DNA of 64,000 bases from Streptomyces sp. SAI-127. GTDB taxonomy: Bacteria > Actinomycetota > Actinomycetes > Streptomycetales > Streptomycetaceae. The notes under the pieces are model-generated. The model searched no databases. It was not told where the DNA came from and saw only the letters and a program-made list of their open reading frames with translations. The first letter of the stretch is position 1; every line of letters starts with the position of its first letter. Made by a program: the position numbers and the translations under genes. The stretch is from positions 6,530,501-6,594,500 of the forward strand of contig NZ_JARXYJ010000001.1 of assembly GCF_029894425.1 (NCBI RefSeq), read 5' to 3'. Positions 1 to 8,244 of the stretch are shown here, piece after piece.

Positions 1-796
1 AGGCGGTGGGCAGGTTGGAGAAGTCCTTGGGGCAGACCAGCAGGACCCGGTGGCGGACCTTCGGAGCCGGTTCAAGGCGGGCGGCGACCTCCTCCAGCGC
101 CAGGACGTACACCGCGGCCTGGCGGGCGGCCGCGCCCACCTTCGAGGGGTCCGCCGAACCGTCCAGCATCGGGAAGGACTTGATCTCCACGACCGTCCAG
201 CTGCCGTCCGGGTGCACGACCACCGCGTCCGGCTCCAGGAAGGCGGGGGAGCCGGCGACGTCGAGCGCGAGCATCGGGTGGTCGAGCAGCGTCCAGGTGC
301 CTGCTGCCTCCGTGGCCTCGCGCAGGGCCAGTGCCGTACGCGCGGTACGGCCCTCGGGGCCGATCGCGGTGAGGTCGGGGACCTGGGCGTCGGCGGGGGG
401 CTGCGCGGTGCGGTCCAGTCGCTCGTGCACCAGCCGCAGCAACTCCGCGCCGCCGTCCGCCTTGACCTTCGCCTCGAAGGCGTTGCCCCGCGTCAGGGCG
501 AACTGCGACTGCCCGAAGGCGGATGGCGCACCCAGCGCGCTCGCCACCGCCGTCTTGTTCACCCCGGCGCCGTCGAGGATCGCGCGCCGCTTGCACCCGG
601 GATTCGCGGCGAGGGCCGCGAGAGCGCGCGCGTCCAGTGCCTTGGCCGGTACCTCGGGCCCGCGCAGCTCAGCGAGCCGCTGCCGGAGCGCCGTCCCCCG
701 CTTCCGCGGGAGAGGTACTCGGCTCGGCTCCGCTTCCGAAGCGTGACTCGCGCTGCCGTGGAATGTGCTCACCCGTGGAAGTCTGGCATCCGTCAC
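1..796 (-). CDS. PD-(D/E)XK nuclease-like protein (3' end beyond window)
   Basis: About 265 codons are visible; the C-terminus lies left of the window. The reading frame holds a nuclease-type signature: P189-D190 in 'LEPDAVVVHPDG' followed by E204-x-K206 in 'WTVVEIKSFP', which fits the PD-(D/E)XK fold that binds Mg2+ and cuts DNA or RNA. The N-terminal part 'CKRRAILDGAGVNKTAVASAL' looks like a helical DNA- or target-recognition segment. The start is uncertain: GTG 796 (used here) or GTG 772. Either one overlaps the end of the upstream PAP2 gene, by 128 or 104 bp, so the two are probably translated from one message. The fold call is by motif only; the substrate is unknown and nothing links it to a restriction system here. 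Confidence 0.6.
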   Translation of the reverse strand, partial: MTDARLPRVSTFHGSASHASEAEPSRVPLPRKRGTALRQRLAELRGPEVPAKALDARALAALAANPGCKRRAILDGAGVNKTAVASALGAPSAFGQSQFALTRGNAFEAKVKADGGAELLRLVHERLDRTAQPPADAQVPDLTAIGPEGRTARTALALREATEAAGTWTLLDHPMLALDVAGSPAFLEPDAVVVHPDGSWTVVEIKSFPMLDGSADPSKVGAAARQAAVYVLALEEVAARLEPAPKVRHRVLLVCPKDFSNLPTA

Positions 797-1622
797 TGAC
801 AATTGAGGGCTCTGCGTCGAGCGAGACGGCGGTGACAGGAGCTATCCGGGCCCGGATACCCGCCGTGGCCCGCTCCGCGGCCCGCGTGACGTACGGGGCG
901 AGCAGGAACCCGGCGCCCATCACGGCCGCGCCCGCGACCGCGTCGAGGAAGTAGTGGTTCGCGGTGCCCATGACCACGATCGTGGTGATCAGCGGGTAGG
1001 CGACGGCCGCGACCTTCGTCGTACGCGTCCTGCCGTACCGCCACAGCATCACTCCGCACCACAGGGCCCAGCCGACATGCAGGCTCGGCATGGCCGCGTA
1101 CTGGTTCGTCATGCCGCCCATACCCCGCGGGGCGCTCGCCTCGCCGCCCCACCAGCCGTACGAGCTGTACTGGGCCATCGTGTCGACGAAGCCATGGCTC
1201 GCGGAGAGGAGGCGGGGCGGGCAGGTCGGCAGCAGGGTGAAGCCGATCAGACCCATGAACGTGGACGTCATCAGCCAGGTGCGGGCCGCGCGGTAGTGCA
1301 GGGCGCGGGAGCGGAAGAGCCAGACCAGGATGGCGGGCGTGACCAGGTAGTGCAGCGAGGCGTACCAGAAGTCGGCCGGTACGCCGATCCACGTCTGGCT
1401 GGTGAAGAGCCTGTTGAGCGGGTGCTCGGCGTTGAGGTAGAGGAACTTCTCCACCTTGAGGATCGCCAGGCCGTGGTCGACGGCGCCCGTGACATCGCCC
1501 CTGGCGAGGAGCCGGCCGGCGCTGTAGCAGGCGTACACCAACAGGATCAGGGGCAGCTCGGTCCACCAGCGCAGCCGCGTCTCCGGGACTGCCTCGGTGC
1601 CTGGTGTCTCGGTCAGCGGCAT
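669..1622 (-). CDS. PAP2-superfamily membrane phosphatase / inositolphosphotransferase-like
   Basis: 317 aa integral membrane protein. Hydrophobic segments occur at about 24-38, 92-104, 118-131, 184-194 and 206-222. The phosphatase motifs of the PAP2 (Aur1/Ipt1-like) family are present: 'PTCPPRLL' near 132-139, 'MPSLHVGW' with H182, and 'ANHYFLDAVAG' with H223 and D227. Members dephosphorylate or transfer phospho-head groups on lipid substrates at the outer membrane face; the substrate here is unknown. ATG 1622 is preceded by AGGA. The last 40 or so residues are polar, of low complexity, and overlap the N-terminus of the next gene in another frame, so the functional part probably ends near residue 250. 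Confidence 0.8.
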   Translation of the reverse strand: MPLTETPGTEAVPETRLRWWTELPLILLVYACYSAGRLLARGDVTGAVDHGLAILKVEKFLYLNAEHPLNRLFTSQTWIGVPADFWYASLHYLVTPAILVWLFRSRALHYRAARTWLMTSTFMGLIGFTLLPTCPPRLLSASHGFVDTMAQYSSYGWWGGEASAPRGMGGMTNQYAAMPSLHVGWALWCGVMLWRYGRTRTTKVAAVAYPLITTIVVMGTANHYFLDAVAGAAVMGAGFLLAPYVTRAAERATAGIRARIAPVTAVSLDAEPSIVSDGCQTSTGEHIPRQRESRFGSGAEPSTSPAEAGDGAPAAAR

Positions 1623-1831
1623 CCGATCCTGTCCCCCTTCGTTTCGCGCGGCGTCCGGCGGTCCTTGGCCGGTCGTGCCACTTTACGGCGTATGTGCGGG
1701 CCCGTGTGGAGTGCCCCCACGCAGCGCCTTCGGCCCTCAAAGACGCTGAGATCGCCCGTCGGGTTGCCCCTGCACAGCGTGCGCGATGATGGAGGGGTTC
1801 CGCCTCCGCTTTCCACCGGAAAGGTCTCTTC

Positions 1832-2428
1832 ATGGCTCCGCGCATCCTGCTGGCCCGGCACGGACAGACCGAGTGGTCGCTGTCCGGCAAGCACACCGGC
1901 AGGACCGACGTGCCGCTCCTGGAGGAGGGACGGCGGGGCGCCAAGCTGCTCGGCGAGCGGCTGCACCGGGCTCCCCACGACGGTCTCCCCGGGGTGGAGA
2001 TACGCACGAGCCCGCTGGCACGCGCGCGGGAGACCTGCGAACTCGCCGGGTTCGCGGAGCGGGCGGCCACCTGGGACACGCTCATGGAGTGGGACTACGG
2101 CGCGTACGAGGGCATGACCCCGGAGGAGATCCAGGCCGTCCGGCCGGGGTGGCTGATCTGGCGGGACGGCGTGCCGCAGGGGGAGTCCCTGGCGGAGGTC
2201 ACCGCGCGCGCGGACGAGGTCGTCGCCTGGGCGCGTTCCGCCGACCGGGATGTGCTGGTGTTCGCCCATGGACACATCCTGCGGTCCATCGGGGCGCGGT
2301 GGCTGGGGTTGCCGATCGACTTCGCGGCGCGGGTGCGGCTGAATCCGACGTCCCTTTCGGTGCTGGGCTGGGCCTATGACGAGCCGGCGATCGAGAGCTG
2401 GAACGACCTGGGGCATCTGGGTTCGTAG
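1832..2428 (+). CDS. Histidine phosphatase superfamily protein (phosphoglycerate mutase-like)
   Basis: 198 aa, a usual length for a single-domain family member. It starts with the catalytic 'ARHGQTEW' motif (R9-H10-G11; His10 is the phosphohistidine). It also has R64 in '[11 protein letters not shown]', the probable acid E86, and the second histidine motif 'AHGHILR' (H146/H148). The enzyme moves phosphate through His10; bacterial relatives include acid phosphatases and metabolite-repair phosphatases. The short length and lack of the dimer extensions of glycolytic mutases argue for a phosphatase. GGAAAGG at 1818-1824 gives a good ribosome site for ATG 1832. It stands alone between genes on the other strand. 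Confidence 0.88.
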   Translation: MAPRILLARHGQTEWSLSGKHTGRTDVPLLEEGRRGAKLLGERLHRAPHDGLPGVEIRTSPLARARETCELAGFAERAATWDTLMEWDYGAYEGMTPEEIQAVRPGWLIWRDGVPQGESLAEVTARADEVVAWARSADRDVLVFAHGHILRSIGARWLGLPIDFAARVRLNPTSLSVLGWAYDEPAIESWNDLGHLGS

Positions 2429-2475
2429 TCGGGTGCGGGTCCGTCGTGGCCGGTCGCAGCCGAACAACGACCCGC

Positions 2476-3882
2476 TCACGCAGTCCTCGGCGTCGACGCA
2501 TGGCGTTCCAGAAAGGCCGACACCCCCGAAGCGCGCCGGTGCGGCAGCAGCACCCTCGCCGTTCCCGCCAGCATCGTCTGGATCCGCGACGACTGGACCT
2601 CGCCCAGCAGCTCCAGGACCCGCAGCCCCGCCGCCGCACTCTCGTCGGGGTGGCCGCCGCGGGCCAGGTCGTCGGCCAGTTCGGCCGTGTACAGCGCGAT
2701 GTTGCGGGTGAAGTGCGGATCCTGCAGGTCCGCCGCCCGGCCCGCGTGCCGGGCGGCCCGGCGCCAGTCGCCCAGCGTCGACCAGCACTGCGCCTCCAGA
2801 CCCTCCAGCTCGGCCTCGCCGTAGAAACTCATCCACTCGGGGTCGGCGTCCGAGAGACCTCGTTCGAAGAAGGCCTGCGCGCGGGCGAGCGCCTGCTCGC
2901 ACCCGGTGCGGTCGGCGAGCCCCGCCCAGCCGCCCGCCTCGCGCAGCGCGAGCAGCGACATCAGGCGGGGCGAGCCCAGGGACCGGGCCACCCGCTGCGC
3001 GGCCTGCGCGGCCCGCACCGCCTCACGCGGCCGACCCGCGTCGCGCGCGAGGAAGGCCGTGTTGCAGAAGGCGTGCGCCTCCAGGGCGTCGTCACCGGTC
3101 ACCCGGGCCGTCGCGAGCGCCTCCGCGTAGTGCGAGCGGGCGTCGTCGAAGCGTCCCGAGTCGTGCGCCAGCCAGCCCACCGAGATGGCGAGTTCGCCCG
3201 CGCCCGAGTGCAGCCGGTCCGCGGTCGTCTGCCGGGTCGCGCCGGCGTCCAGCAGCGCGTAGGCGGCGCGCAGTGGAGCCGCCGCGCGCCGGTACAGGCC
3301 GTCCGCGCCGTGCCGGTCGTCGAGCAACCGGATCCTGCGCACGGCCTCTTCCAGAGCCCCCGCCTCGCCCGTCCCGGCGCGGCGGACCGGCCGTCCGGCG
3401 GCCGTGGCGTCGGCGGCGAGCCCGAGCGGGCCCAGTGAGGCGGCGGCCACGGTGGCGCCCCCGCCGGTCATGAATGCGCGACGCAGCACGTCGCTCTCCT
3501 CGTAGTTGTCGTACGTCTCGTCAGGGTCTTGCGTGTCTTGCGTGTCATACGGCTCGTACGTCCCCTCTGTCTCACTCGCCGGACGCGCCCGGCGTCCGCG
3601 TACGGAAGCGCGGGGCGCGAAGCCCAGGTCGGTGAGCGTGCGGCCGGGGAACATGTGCAGGAACACCCGTTCGTACGCGTAGTTGGGGCAGCGGATCTCG
3701 CCCGCCTCGACGCGGCCCACATAGCGTGCGTCGCAGCTGACCCGCTCGCCGATCTCGCGCGCGGCCCGTCGAACCGCCGCGGCGAACTCGGCCGGCGAGC
3801 GCTGTCCGCGCAGGCGCCGGAACGCGAGGTTCGGCTGCGGTGGGGTGGGGGACTGGGACGAGGTCACCATTGACGACGCCAT
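2476..3882 (-). CDS. XRE-type helix-turn-helix regulator with TPR-like repeats (NsdA-like)
   Basis: 468 aa from ATG 3882, which is preceded by GAGAGG at proper spacing. Residues about 15-80 form an HTH region ('SPAEFAAAVRRAAREIGERVSCDARYV', 'RVEAGEI'). An acidic Asp/Tyr/Thr-rich linker follows, then a twin-arginine-like hydrophobic patch ('LRRAFMTGGGATVAAASLG'). The remainder to the end is helical TPR-like repeats. This layout is that of the large Streptomyces regulator family around NsdA, which affects aerial growth and antibiotic production. The Tat-like patch recurs in the family and need not mean export. The target is unknown. It is transcribed away from the hypothetical gene at 4148. Confidence 0.75.
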   Translation of the reverse strand: MASSMVTSSQSPTPPQPNLAFRRLRGQRSPAEFAAAVRRAAREIGERVSCDARYVGRVEAGEIRCPNYAYERVFLHMFPGRTLTDLGFAPRASVRGRRARPASETEGTYEPYDTQDTQDPDETYDNYEESDVLRRAFMTGGGATVAAASLGPLGLAADATAAGRPVRRAGTGEAGALEEAVRRIRLLDDRHGADGLYRRAAAPLRAAYALLDAGATRQTTADRLHSGAGELAISVGWLAHDSGRFDDARSHYAEALATARVTGDDALEAHAFCNTAFLARDAGRPREAVRAAQAAQRVARSLGSPRLMSLLALREAGGWAGLADRTGCEQALARAQAFFERGLSDADPEWMSFYGEAELEGLEAQCWSTLGDWRRAARHAGRAADLQDPHFTRNIALYTAELADDLARGGHPDESAAAGLRVLELLGEVQSSRIQTMLAGTARVLLPHRRASGVSAFLERHASTPRTA

Positions 3883-4027
3883 GGCCGGGTCCTCTCGTGC
3901 GAACCGTCGAACCATGCCGGGGGTGGGACGAGTTGACTGGTTTGTCAGTGTGACGCCCTGTTTCCGGCGGGCAAGAACGTACCTGCTGTGTCCGGGTCGC
4001 CATGCGGGGTTTGGCTACAAACCGGAT

Positions 4028-4041
4028 ATCTCATCCGAGAT
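4028..4041. promoter_or_regulatory. Dyad in divergent promoter region (possible operator)
   Basis: The 265-bp space between the XRE regulator and the gene at 4148 contains ATCTCATCCGAGAT, with 5-bp perfect arms ATCTC/GAGAT and a 4-bp spacer. Just downstream TGCCAT is repeated directly (TGCCATGAACTGCCAT). Its position suits autoregulation by the regulator, but this is only a positional inference. No clear -35/-10 pair was recognised. Confidence 0.25.
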
Positions 4042-4147
4042 CTGCCATGAACTGCCATCCTTTGCGGCGGACTTCTGCCGTAGCCGTTGACGCGGGAGCG
4101 CGTTGAAATCCTCGGAGTCGGACGAGGGTTCCTTGATGGAGGCCGCG

Positions 4148-4528
4148 ATGGAGATCAGCCAGAGCGTCGATCCTTGTACGCCGGTGTCCTGTGACGTGGT
4201 CACGGTGCCGACGCGACACGGCTTGGAGGCCGTCGACATCCTGCGGCGGGGGGTGGGGGACGGGGTCGGGCCGGTACTGCACGACGACGGCGGCCAGACG
4301 TTGGGGTTCCTGGTGCCGCCTGGGACCGCGGCAGGCTGGGACATGCCGGGGAGTACGTGCACGGAGACGGACGGACGGGGTCTGCGGCTGACCCCGGAGC
4401 CTCCGGTGGCGGGATCGGACTGGCTGCTGCCACCGGGAGACGCCGACCTGGCGACGGACCCGGCGGTGCTGCGGGCAGCACTGGGCGAGGCGGCGCGACT
4501 GATCGAGGCCGCGGACAACTGCCAGTGA
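4148..4528 (+). CDS. Conserved hypothetical protein
   Basis: 126 aa. GGAGG at 4138-4142 fixes ATG 4148; upstream ATGs at 4103 and 4136 lack such a site. The sequence contains 'CDVVTVPTRHGLEAVDIL', 'LGFLVPPGTAAGWDMPGS' and 'WLLPPGD'. I recall similar small Streptomyces proteins with the 'FLVPPGTA..WD.PGS' pattern, and similar blocks in N-terminal parts of bifunctional primase/polymerase-like proteins, but no catalytic motif is seen and I do not assign a function. It is acidic, soluble and without membrane segments. It lies divergent to the XRE-TPR regulator, a pairing that may be functional. Confidence 0.7.
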   Translation: MEISQSVDPCTPVSCDVVTVPTRHGLEAVDILRRGVGDGVGPVLHDDGGQTLGFLVPPGTAAGWDMPGSTCTETDGRGLRLTPEPPVAGSDWLLPPGDADLATDPAVLRAALGEAARLIEAADNCQ

Positions 4529-4597
4529 GTTCGCCGGTCCGAGGGGCCCCACCGGCCCGCAGACGCATGACTGCCCGCTGCTGCGGATAATGGTGGA

Positions 4598-5449
4598 GTG
4601 GGAAAGTCCAGAAGGTCCGTCGAAGCCGTTGTAGAACCCGTGGACGGCGGCCTCGCCGAGCTCATCCCCGACCGCGAGCGCACACACGCATGGACGCTGC
4701 TCATCGACGGCGCCCCGCAGTCCCACGTCGACCTGGACGACCCGACCCACCTCTCCTTCGAGTACCAGCGCCGCCTCGGCCACGTCATCGACCTCGTCGC
4801 GCCCCCCGGCAAGCCCGTGCACGCCGTGCACCTCGGCGGAGGCGCCTTCACCCTCGCCCGGTATCTCGCCGCCACCCGCCCCCGCTCCACCCAGCAGGTC
4901 GTCGAGCGGGACGCCGCTCTGGTCCAACTGGTCCGGCAAAAGCTCCCGTTGGAGCAGAACGCGCGAATACGGGTGCGGTCCGTCGACGCGCGCGAGGGCC
5001 TCGCCAAGGTGGCCGACGGGTGGGCCGACCTCGTGATCGCCGATGTGTTCAGCGGAGCCAGGACCCCGGCCCATCTCACCTCCACCGAGTTCCTCGACGA
5101 GGTCCGCCGGACCCTCAAGCCGGGCGGGTACTACGCCGCCAACCTCGCCGACGGACCGCCGCTCGCCCATCTCCGCGGCCAGATCGCCACCGCAGCCGCC
5201 CGCTTCCCCGAACTCGCCCTCGTGGCCGACCCGACGGTCCTGCGCGGCAAACGCTTCGGCAACGCCGTCCTGGTCGCCTCCGACACCGCCCTGCCGCTCG
5301 CGGAACTGACCCGCCGCGCCGCCTCCGACCCGCACCCAGGCCGCGTCGAACACGGCAAGGCGCTCCTCGACTTCACCGGAGGGGCCGCGGCCGTGACGGA
5401 CGCCGGAGCGGTGGCCTCACCCGCACCGCCGGCCTCCGTCTTCAGATGA
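4598..5449 (+). CDS. Spermidine synthase-like SAM-dependent methyltransferase-fold protein
   Basis: 283 aa. The Rossmann core is visible: 'VHAVHLGGGAFTLARYL' (motif I), 'TQQVVERDAALVQLVRQ' with the acidic ribose-binding residue, 'RIRVRSVDAREGLAK', and 'WADLVIADVFSGARTPAHL', which matches the polyamine-synthase region carrying the key aspartate. True spermidine synthases bind decarboxylated SAM and putrescine; many actinobacterial relatives of this shape have no proven polyamine activity, so the substrate is open. GTG 4598 follows a good -10 hexamer (GATAAT, 4586-4591) by 6 nt, which suggests a leaderless message. Confidence 0.75.
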   Translation: MGKSRRSVEAVVEPVDGGLAELIPDRERTHAWTLLIDGAPQSHVDLDDPTHLSFEYQRRLGHVIDLVAPPGKPVHAVHLGGGAFTLARYLAATRPRSTQQVVERDAALVQLVRQKLPLEQNARIRVRSVDAREGLAKVADGWADLVIADVFSGARTPAHLTSTEFLDEVRRTLKPGGYYAANLADGPPLAHLRGQIATAAARFPELALVADPTVLRGKRFGNAVLVASDTALPLAELTRRAASDPHPGRVEHGKALLDFTGGAAAVTDAGAVASPAPPASVFR

Positions 5450-5458
5450 CCCGGTGAC

Positions 5459-5959
5459 TCAGTACGTGCCGATCTCCACCCGCGGCGGACCGTCGTGCCA
5501 GGTGCAGAACACCGACACCCGGTCCGCGCCCGAGGCGAACTCCACCCGGATCCACGACTCCGTCTTCCACACCTGCATCGACCAGCCCGTGCCCGGCGTC
5601 GCGGACACCAGGGCCGCCGACTTCTCGCCGAGGTCGAAGACCGCGCGGCCGCCGTCGGTGTCGTAGCTCCTGACCCGACCGGAAGCCGTGGGAGACGGGC
5701 TCTTCGCGGGAGCCGGCGTCGCGGACGGGACACTCGGCGCCGGTGTCGGGCTCTTCGACGGGGCCGGCCGCCTCGCCGGGCTCGGTGAGGCCAGCGGCTT
5801 CGACTCCTGTGTCGTCGCCTCGGCCGCCGTGATGGGCAGGGCGCGCGGCGGATCGTAGGCCGTGCCCGCCATGACCGTGTGGACGCCCCACCACGACAGC
5901 GTGACCGCCGCGCCCGTGGCGAGCGTCCAAGCCAGTACGTGTACGAGTCCTCTGCGCAT
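5459..5959 (-). CDS. Membrane-anchored or secreted Pro/Ser-rich protein of unknown function
   Basis: 166 aa from ATG 5959. An N-terminal hydrophobic helix (about 5-30, 'VHVLAWTLATGAAVTLSWWGVH') serves as signal anchor. A Pro/Ser/Ala/Lys linker follows at about 45-95 with repeats such as 'PSKSPTPAPS' and 'PAKSPSPTAS'. The C-terminal 65 residues form a small beta-rich domain ('GGRAVFDLGEKSAALVSATP', 'WIRVEFASG') with one cysteine. The layout is that of an extracytoplasmic domain on a wall-spanning stalk. No family was recognised. Its stop lies 9 bp from the convergent spermidine-synthase-like gene. Confidence 0.72.
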   Translation of the reverse strand: MRRGLVHVLAWTLATGAAVTLSWWGVHTVMAGTAYDPPRALPITAAEATTQESKPLASPSPARRPAPSKSPTPAPSVPSATPAPAKSPSPTASGRVRSYDTDGGRAVFDLGEKSAALVSATPGTGWSMQVWKTESWIRVEFASGADRVSVFCTWHDGPPRVEIGTY

Positions 5960-6058
5960 CGCGGGCCATACTGCCTCAGGCACCTCACAGAGCGCACCCG
6001 GACTGAGTTGTCCACAGGCGCCGGAAACAGGTCCCCCGCATGGCGTACGGTGCGGCGC

Positions 6059-6763
6059 ATGGCAAGTGTGCTCGTGGTCGAGGACGACCAGTTCGTTCGT
6101 TCGGCGCTCATCCGGCACCTGACCGACGCGGCACACACCGTGCGCAGTGTCGGCACGGCACTGGAGGCGCTGCGCGAGGTCGCCCATTTCCGTTTCGACG
6201 TGGTGATCCTGGACCTCGGACTGCCCGATCTGGACGGGTCCGAGGCCCTGAAGATGCTGCGCGGGATCACCGACGTCCCGGTCATCATCGCCACCGCGCG
6301 GGACGACGAGACGGAGATCGTCCGACTGCTGAACGCCGGGGCGGACGACTACCTCACCAAGCCCTTCTCGGTCGAGCACCTCTCCGCCCGCATGGCCGCC
6401 GTCCTACGGCGGTCCCGTGCCGCCGGCGGTGACGGACCGCCGGAGACCGTGCTGCGCGTCGGCGGCCTGAGCGTCGACCCGCTGCGCCGCCAGGCCGAGC
6501 TGGACGGCGCCCGACTCGACCTCACCCGCCGCGAGTTCGACCTGCTCGCCTTCCTGGCCGCCCGCCCCGGGGTGGTCGTGCCCCGCAAGGAACTCCTCGC
6601 GGAGGTCTGGCAGCAGTCCTACGGCGACGACCAGACCATCGACGTCCATCTGTCGTGGCTCAGGCGCAAGTTGGGGGAGACGGCCGCGCAGCCCCGCTAT
6701 CTGCACACCTTGCGGGGCGTCGGAGTGAAGCTGGAACCACCGGGCGGGGGGCTGCCGCTGTGA
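6059..6763 (+). CDS. OmpR/PhoB-family two-component response regulator
   Basis: 234 aa. The receiver domain (about 1-118) has the acidic pair in 'VVEDDQ', phosphoacceptor D52 in 'VVILDLGLPD', the conserved Thr/Ala region 'IIATARDD' and K in 'LTKPFS'. The C-terminal winged helix (about 135-230) ends with 'DDQTIDVHLSWLRRKLGE', the OmpR-type recognition helix region. The start follows a TACGGT -10-like hexamer by 7 nt, suggesting a leaderless message. Its TGA overlaps the GTG start of the sensor kinase (GTGA at 6760-6763), so both are co-translated. The chitinase gene follows the pair directly and is a natural candidate target, by position only. Confidence 0.93.
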   Translation: MASVLVVEDDQFVRSALIRHLTDAAHTVRSVGTALEALREVAHFRFDVVILDLGLPDLDGSEALKMLRGITDVPVIIATARDDETEIVRLLNAGADDYLTKPFSVEHLSARMAAVLRRSRAAGGDGPPETVLRVGGLSVDPLRRQAELDGARLDLTRREFDLLAFLAARPGVVVPRKELLAEVWQQSYGDDQTIDVHLSWLRRKLGETAAQPRYLHTLRGVGVKLEPPGGGLPL

Positions 6764-8170
6764 GATGGGCCCTGGTCAAGGTCTGCCTGGCGGTCACCAC
6801 CATGGTCGTGGTCGCCTTCGCCATCCCGCTCGGCCTGGTCATCAAGGAGATGGCCCGGGACCGCGCGTTCTCCAACGCCGAGCGGCAGGCCGCCGCCGTC
6901 GCCCCGGCGCTGTCCATCACCACCGACCGCGACCAGCTGGAGCGGGTCGTCGCCTCCGCGGGCTCGGACTCCGGGATGGCCGTCCACATACCGGGCCGAC
7001 GGTGACCGGAAAAGCGATCAGAAGTCCGTCGACATCGGACGGCAGCGGGCCGCCGACGACGACATCGCGACCGTGCGGAAACTGGGCCGCGCCTCCACCA
7101 CCGAGGTCCCCGGCGGCTCCACCCTGCTCCAGCCGGTCGCGCTCAGCTCCGGCGAGATAGCCGTCGTCGAGGTGTACGTCCCCGAGTCCGAGGTGAGCAA
7201 CGGCGTCGCGACCGCCTGGGCGGTGCTCGCGGGCGTCGGTATCGCGCTCGTCGTCGGCTCGGTCGCGGTCGCCGACCGGCTCGGCGTCCGGATGGTGCAG
7301 CCCGCTCAGAAACTCGTCGAGGGCGCCCATGAACTGGGGGAGGGGAAGCTGGGGTCGAGGGTGCCGGAGGAGGGGCCGACCGAACTGCGGCTGGCGGCGG
7401 TCGCGTTCAACTCCATGGCCGACCAGGTCGTACAACTGCTGGCGAACGAGCGGGAGTTGGCCGCCGACCTGTCCCACCGGCTGCGCACCCCGCTGACCGT
7501 GCTGCGGCTCAACGCCGCCTCGCTCGGGGACGGGCCCGCCGCGGAGCAGACCCGGGCCGCGGTCGCACAGCTGGAGCGTGAGGTCGACACCATCATCCGT
7601 ACCGCCCGGGAGGCCAAGCCGCAGACGGCGGCCGCCGGGCCCGGCGCCGGGTGCGACGCGGCCGCGGTGGTCCGGGAGCGGATGGGATTCTGGTCCGCGC
7701 TCGCGGAGGACGAGGGCCGCAAGTGGCGGGTGGCCGGCACCGAGCGGCCGGTGCGGATACCCGTGGCCCGGGCGGATCTCGCCGCCGCGCTGGACGCCCT
7801 GCTCGGCAACGTCTTCCGGCACACCCCGGAGGGCACCGCCTTCGCGGTCGACGTGCACAACGGCGAGGACGCGGTGATCGTGCTCGTCTCCGACGCCGGG
7901 CCCGGCATCCGCGACCCCGAGGCCGCGATGGCGCGCGGGCGGGGTTCGGGCAGCGCCGGGTCGACCGGGCTCGGGCTCGACATCGTGCGCCGGCTCGCCG
8001 AGTCGACGGGCGGGGACGTACGGATCGGGTCGTCGGTCCTTGGCGGCACCGAGGTGCGGATCTGGATCCAGCTGGACGGACGGGAACCGGTGCGCCGGGG
8101 ACACCGGGTGCGCCGGCGCCGAACGGGCAGATTGGTCTCGACCTTTAACCGACCCCGATCCCTTCCTTAA
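6760..8170 (+). pseudogene. Sensor histidine kinase split by an apparent one-base frameshift
   Basis: From GTG 6760 the frame encodes a first membrane helix (about 4-26) and the start of the sensor region, then stops at 7003-7005 after '...MAVHIPGRR'. The rest continues in the next frame: second membrane helix ('TAWAVLAGVGIALVVGSVAVA'), HAMP, H-box 'DLSHRLRTPLTVL' (His codon 7474-7476), N-box 'LLGNVFRHTPEG', G1 'DAGPGI' and G2 'STGLGLDI'. Removing one G from the GGG run at 6993-6995 gives an uninterrupted '...MAVHIPADGDRKSDQ...' product of about 470 aa. Everything downstream is intact, so this is either a very recent mutation, phase variation at the G run, or a sequence error. Partner of the upstream response regulator. 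Confidence 0.85.
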
Positions 8171-8244
8171 GGGCGCCCTAAGATCCTCAACCCCCGTCCT
8201 GATCAGGCCATTTGCCCGATTACGGCTCGCTAGCGTGCCGCGTC
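8171..8244. other. Short intergenic region with GGGCGCCC dyad before the chitinase
   Basis: Right after the kinase stop comes a hairpin-capable CTTAA-GGGCGCCC-TAAG sequence (8166-8182), which could be a terminator or an operator. Then follow about 60 bp of promoter space before the chitinase ATG at 8245. I did not find the paired 12-bp direct repeats known from several Streptomyces chitinase promoters. Confidence 0.3.

Noticed and set aside
50..799. Open frames on the plus strand at the left edge
   Set aside because: The minus-strand frame has a PD...ExK nuclease signature and natural composition; plus-strand frames look like Arg/Ala/Gly shadow translation.
8171..8244. Chitinase-type 12-bp direct repeats
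   Set aside because: No repeated 12-mer was found; only a GGGCGCCC dyad that fits a terminator as well.
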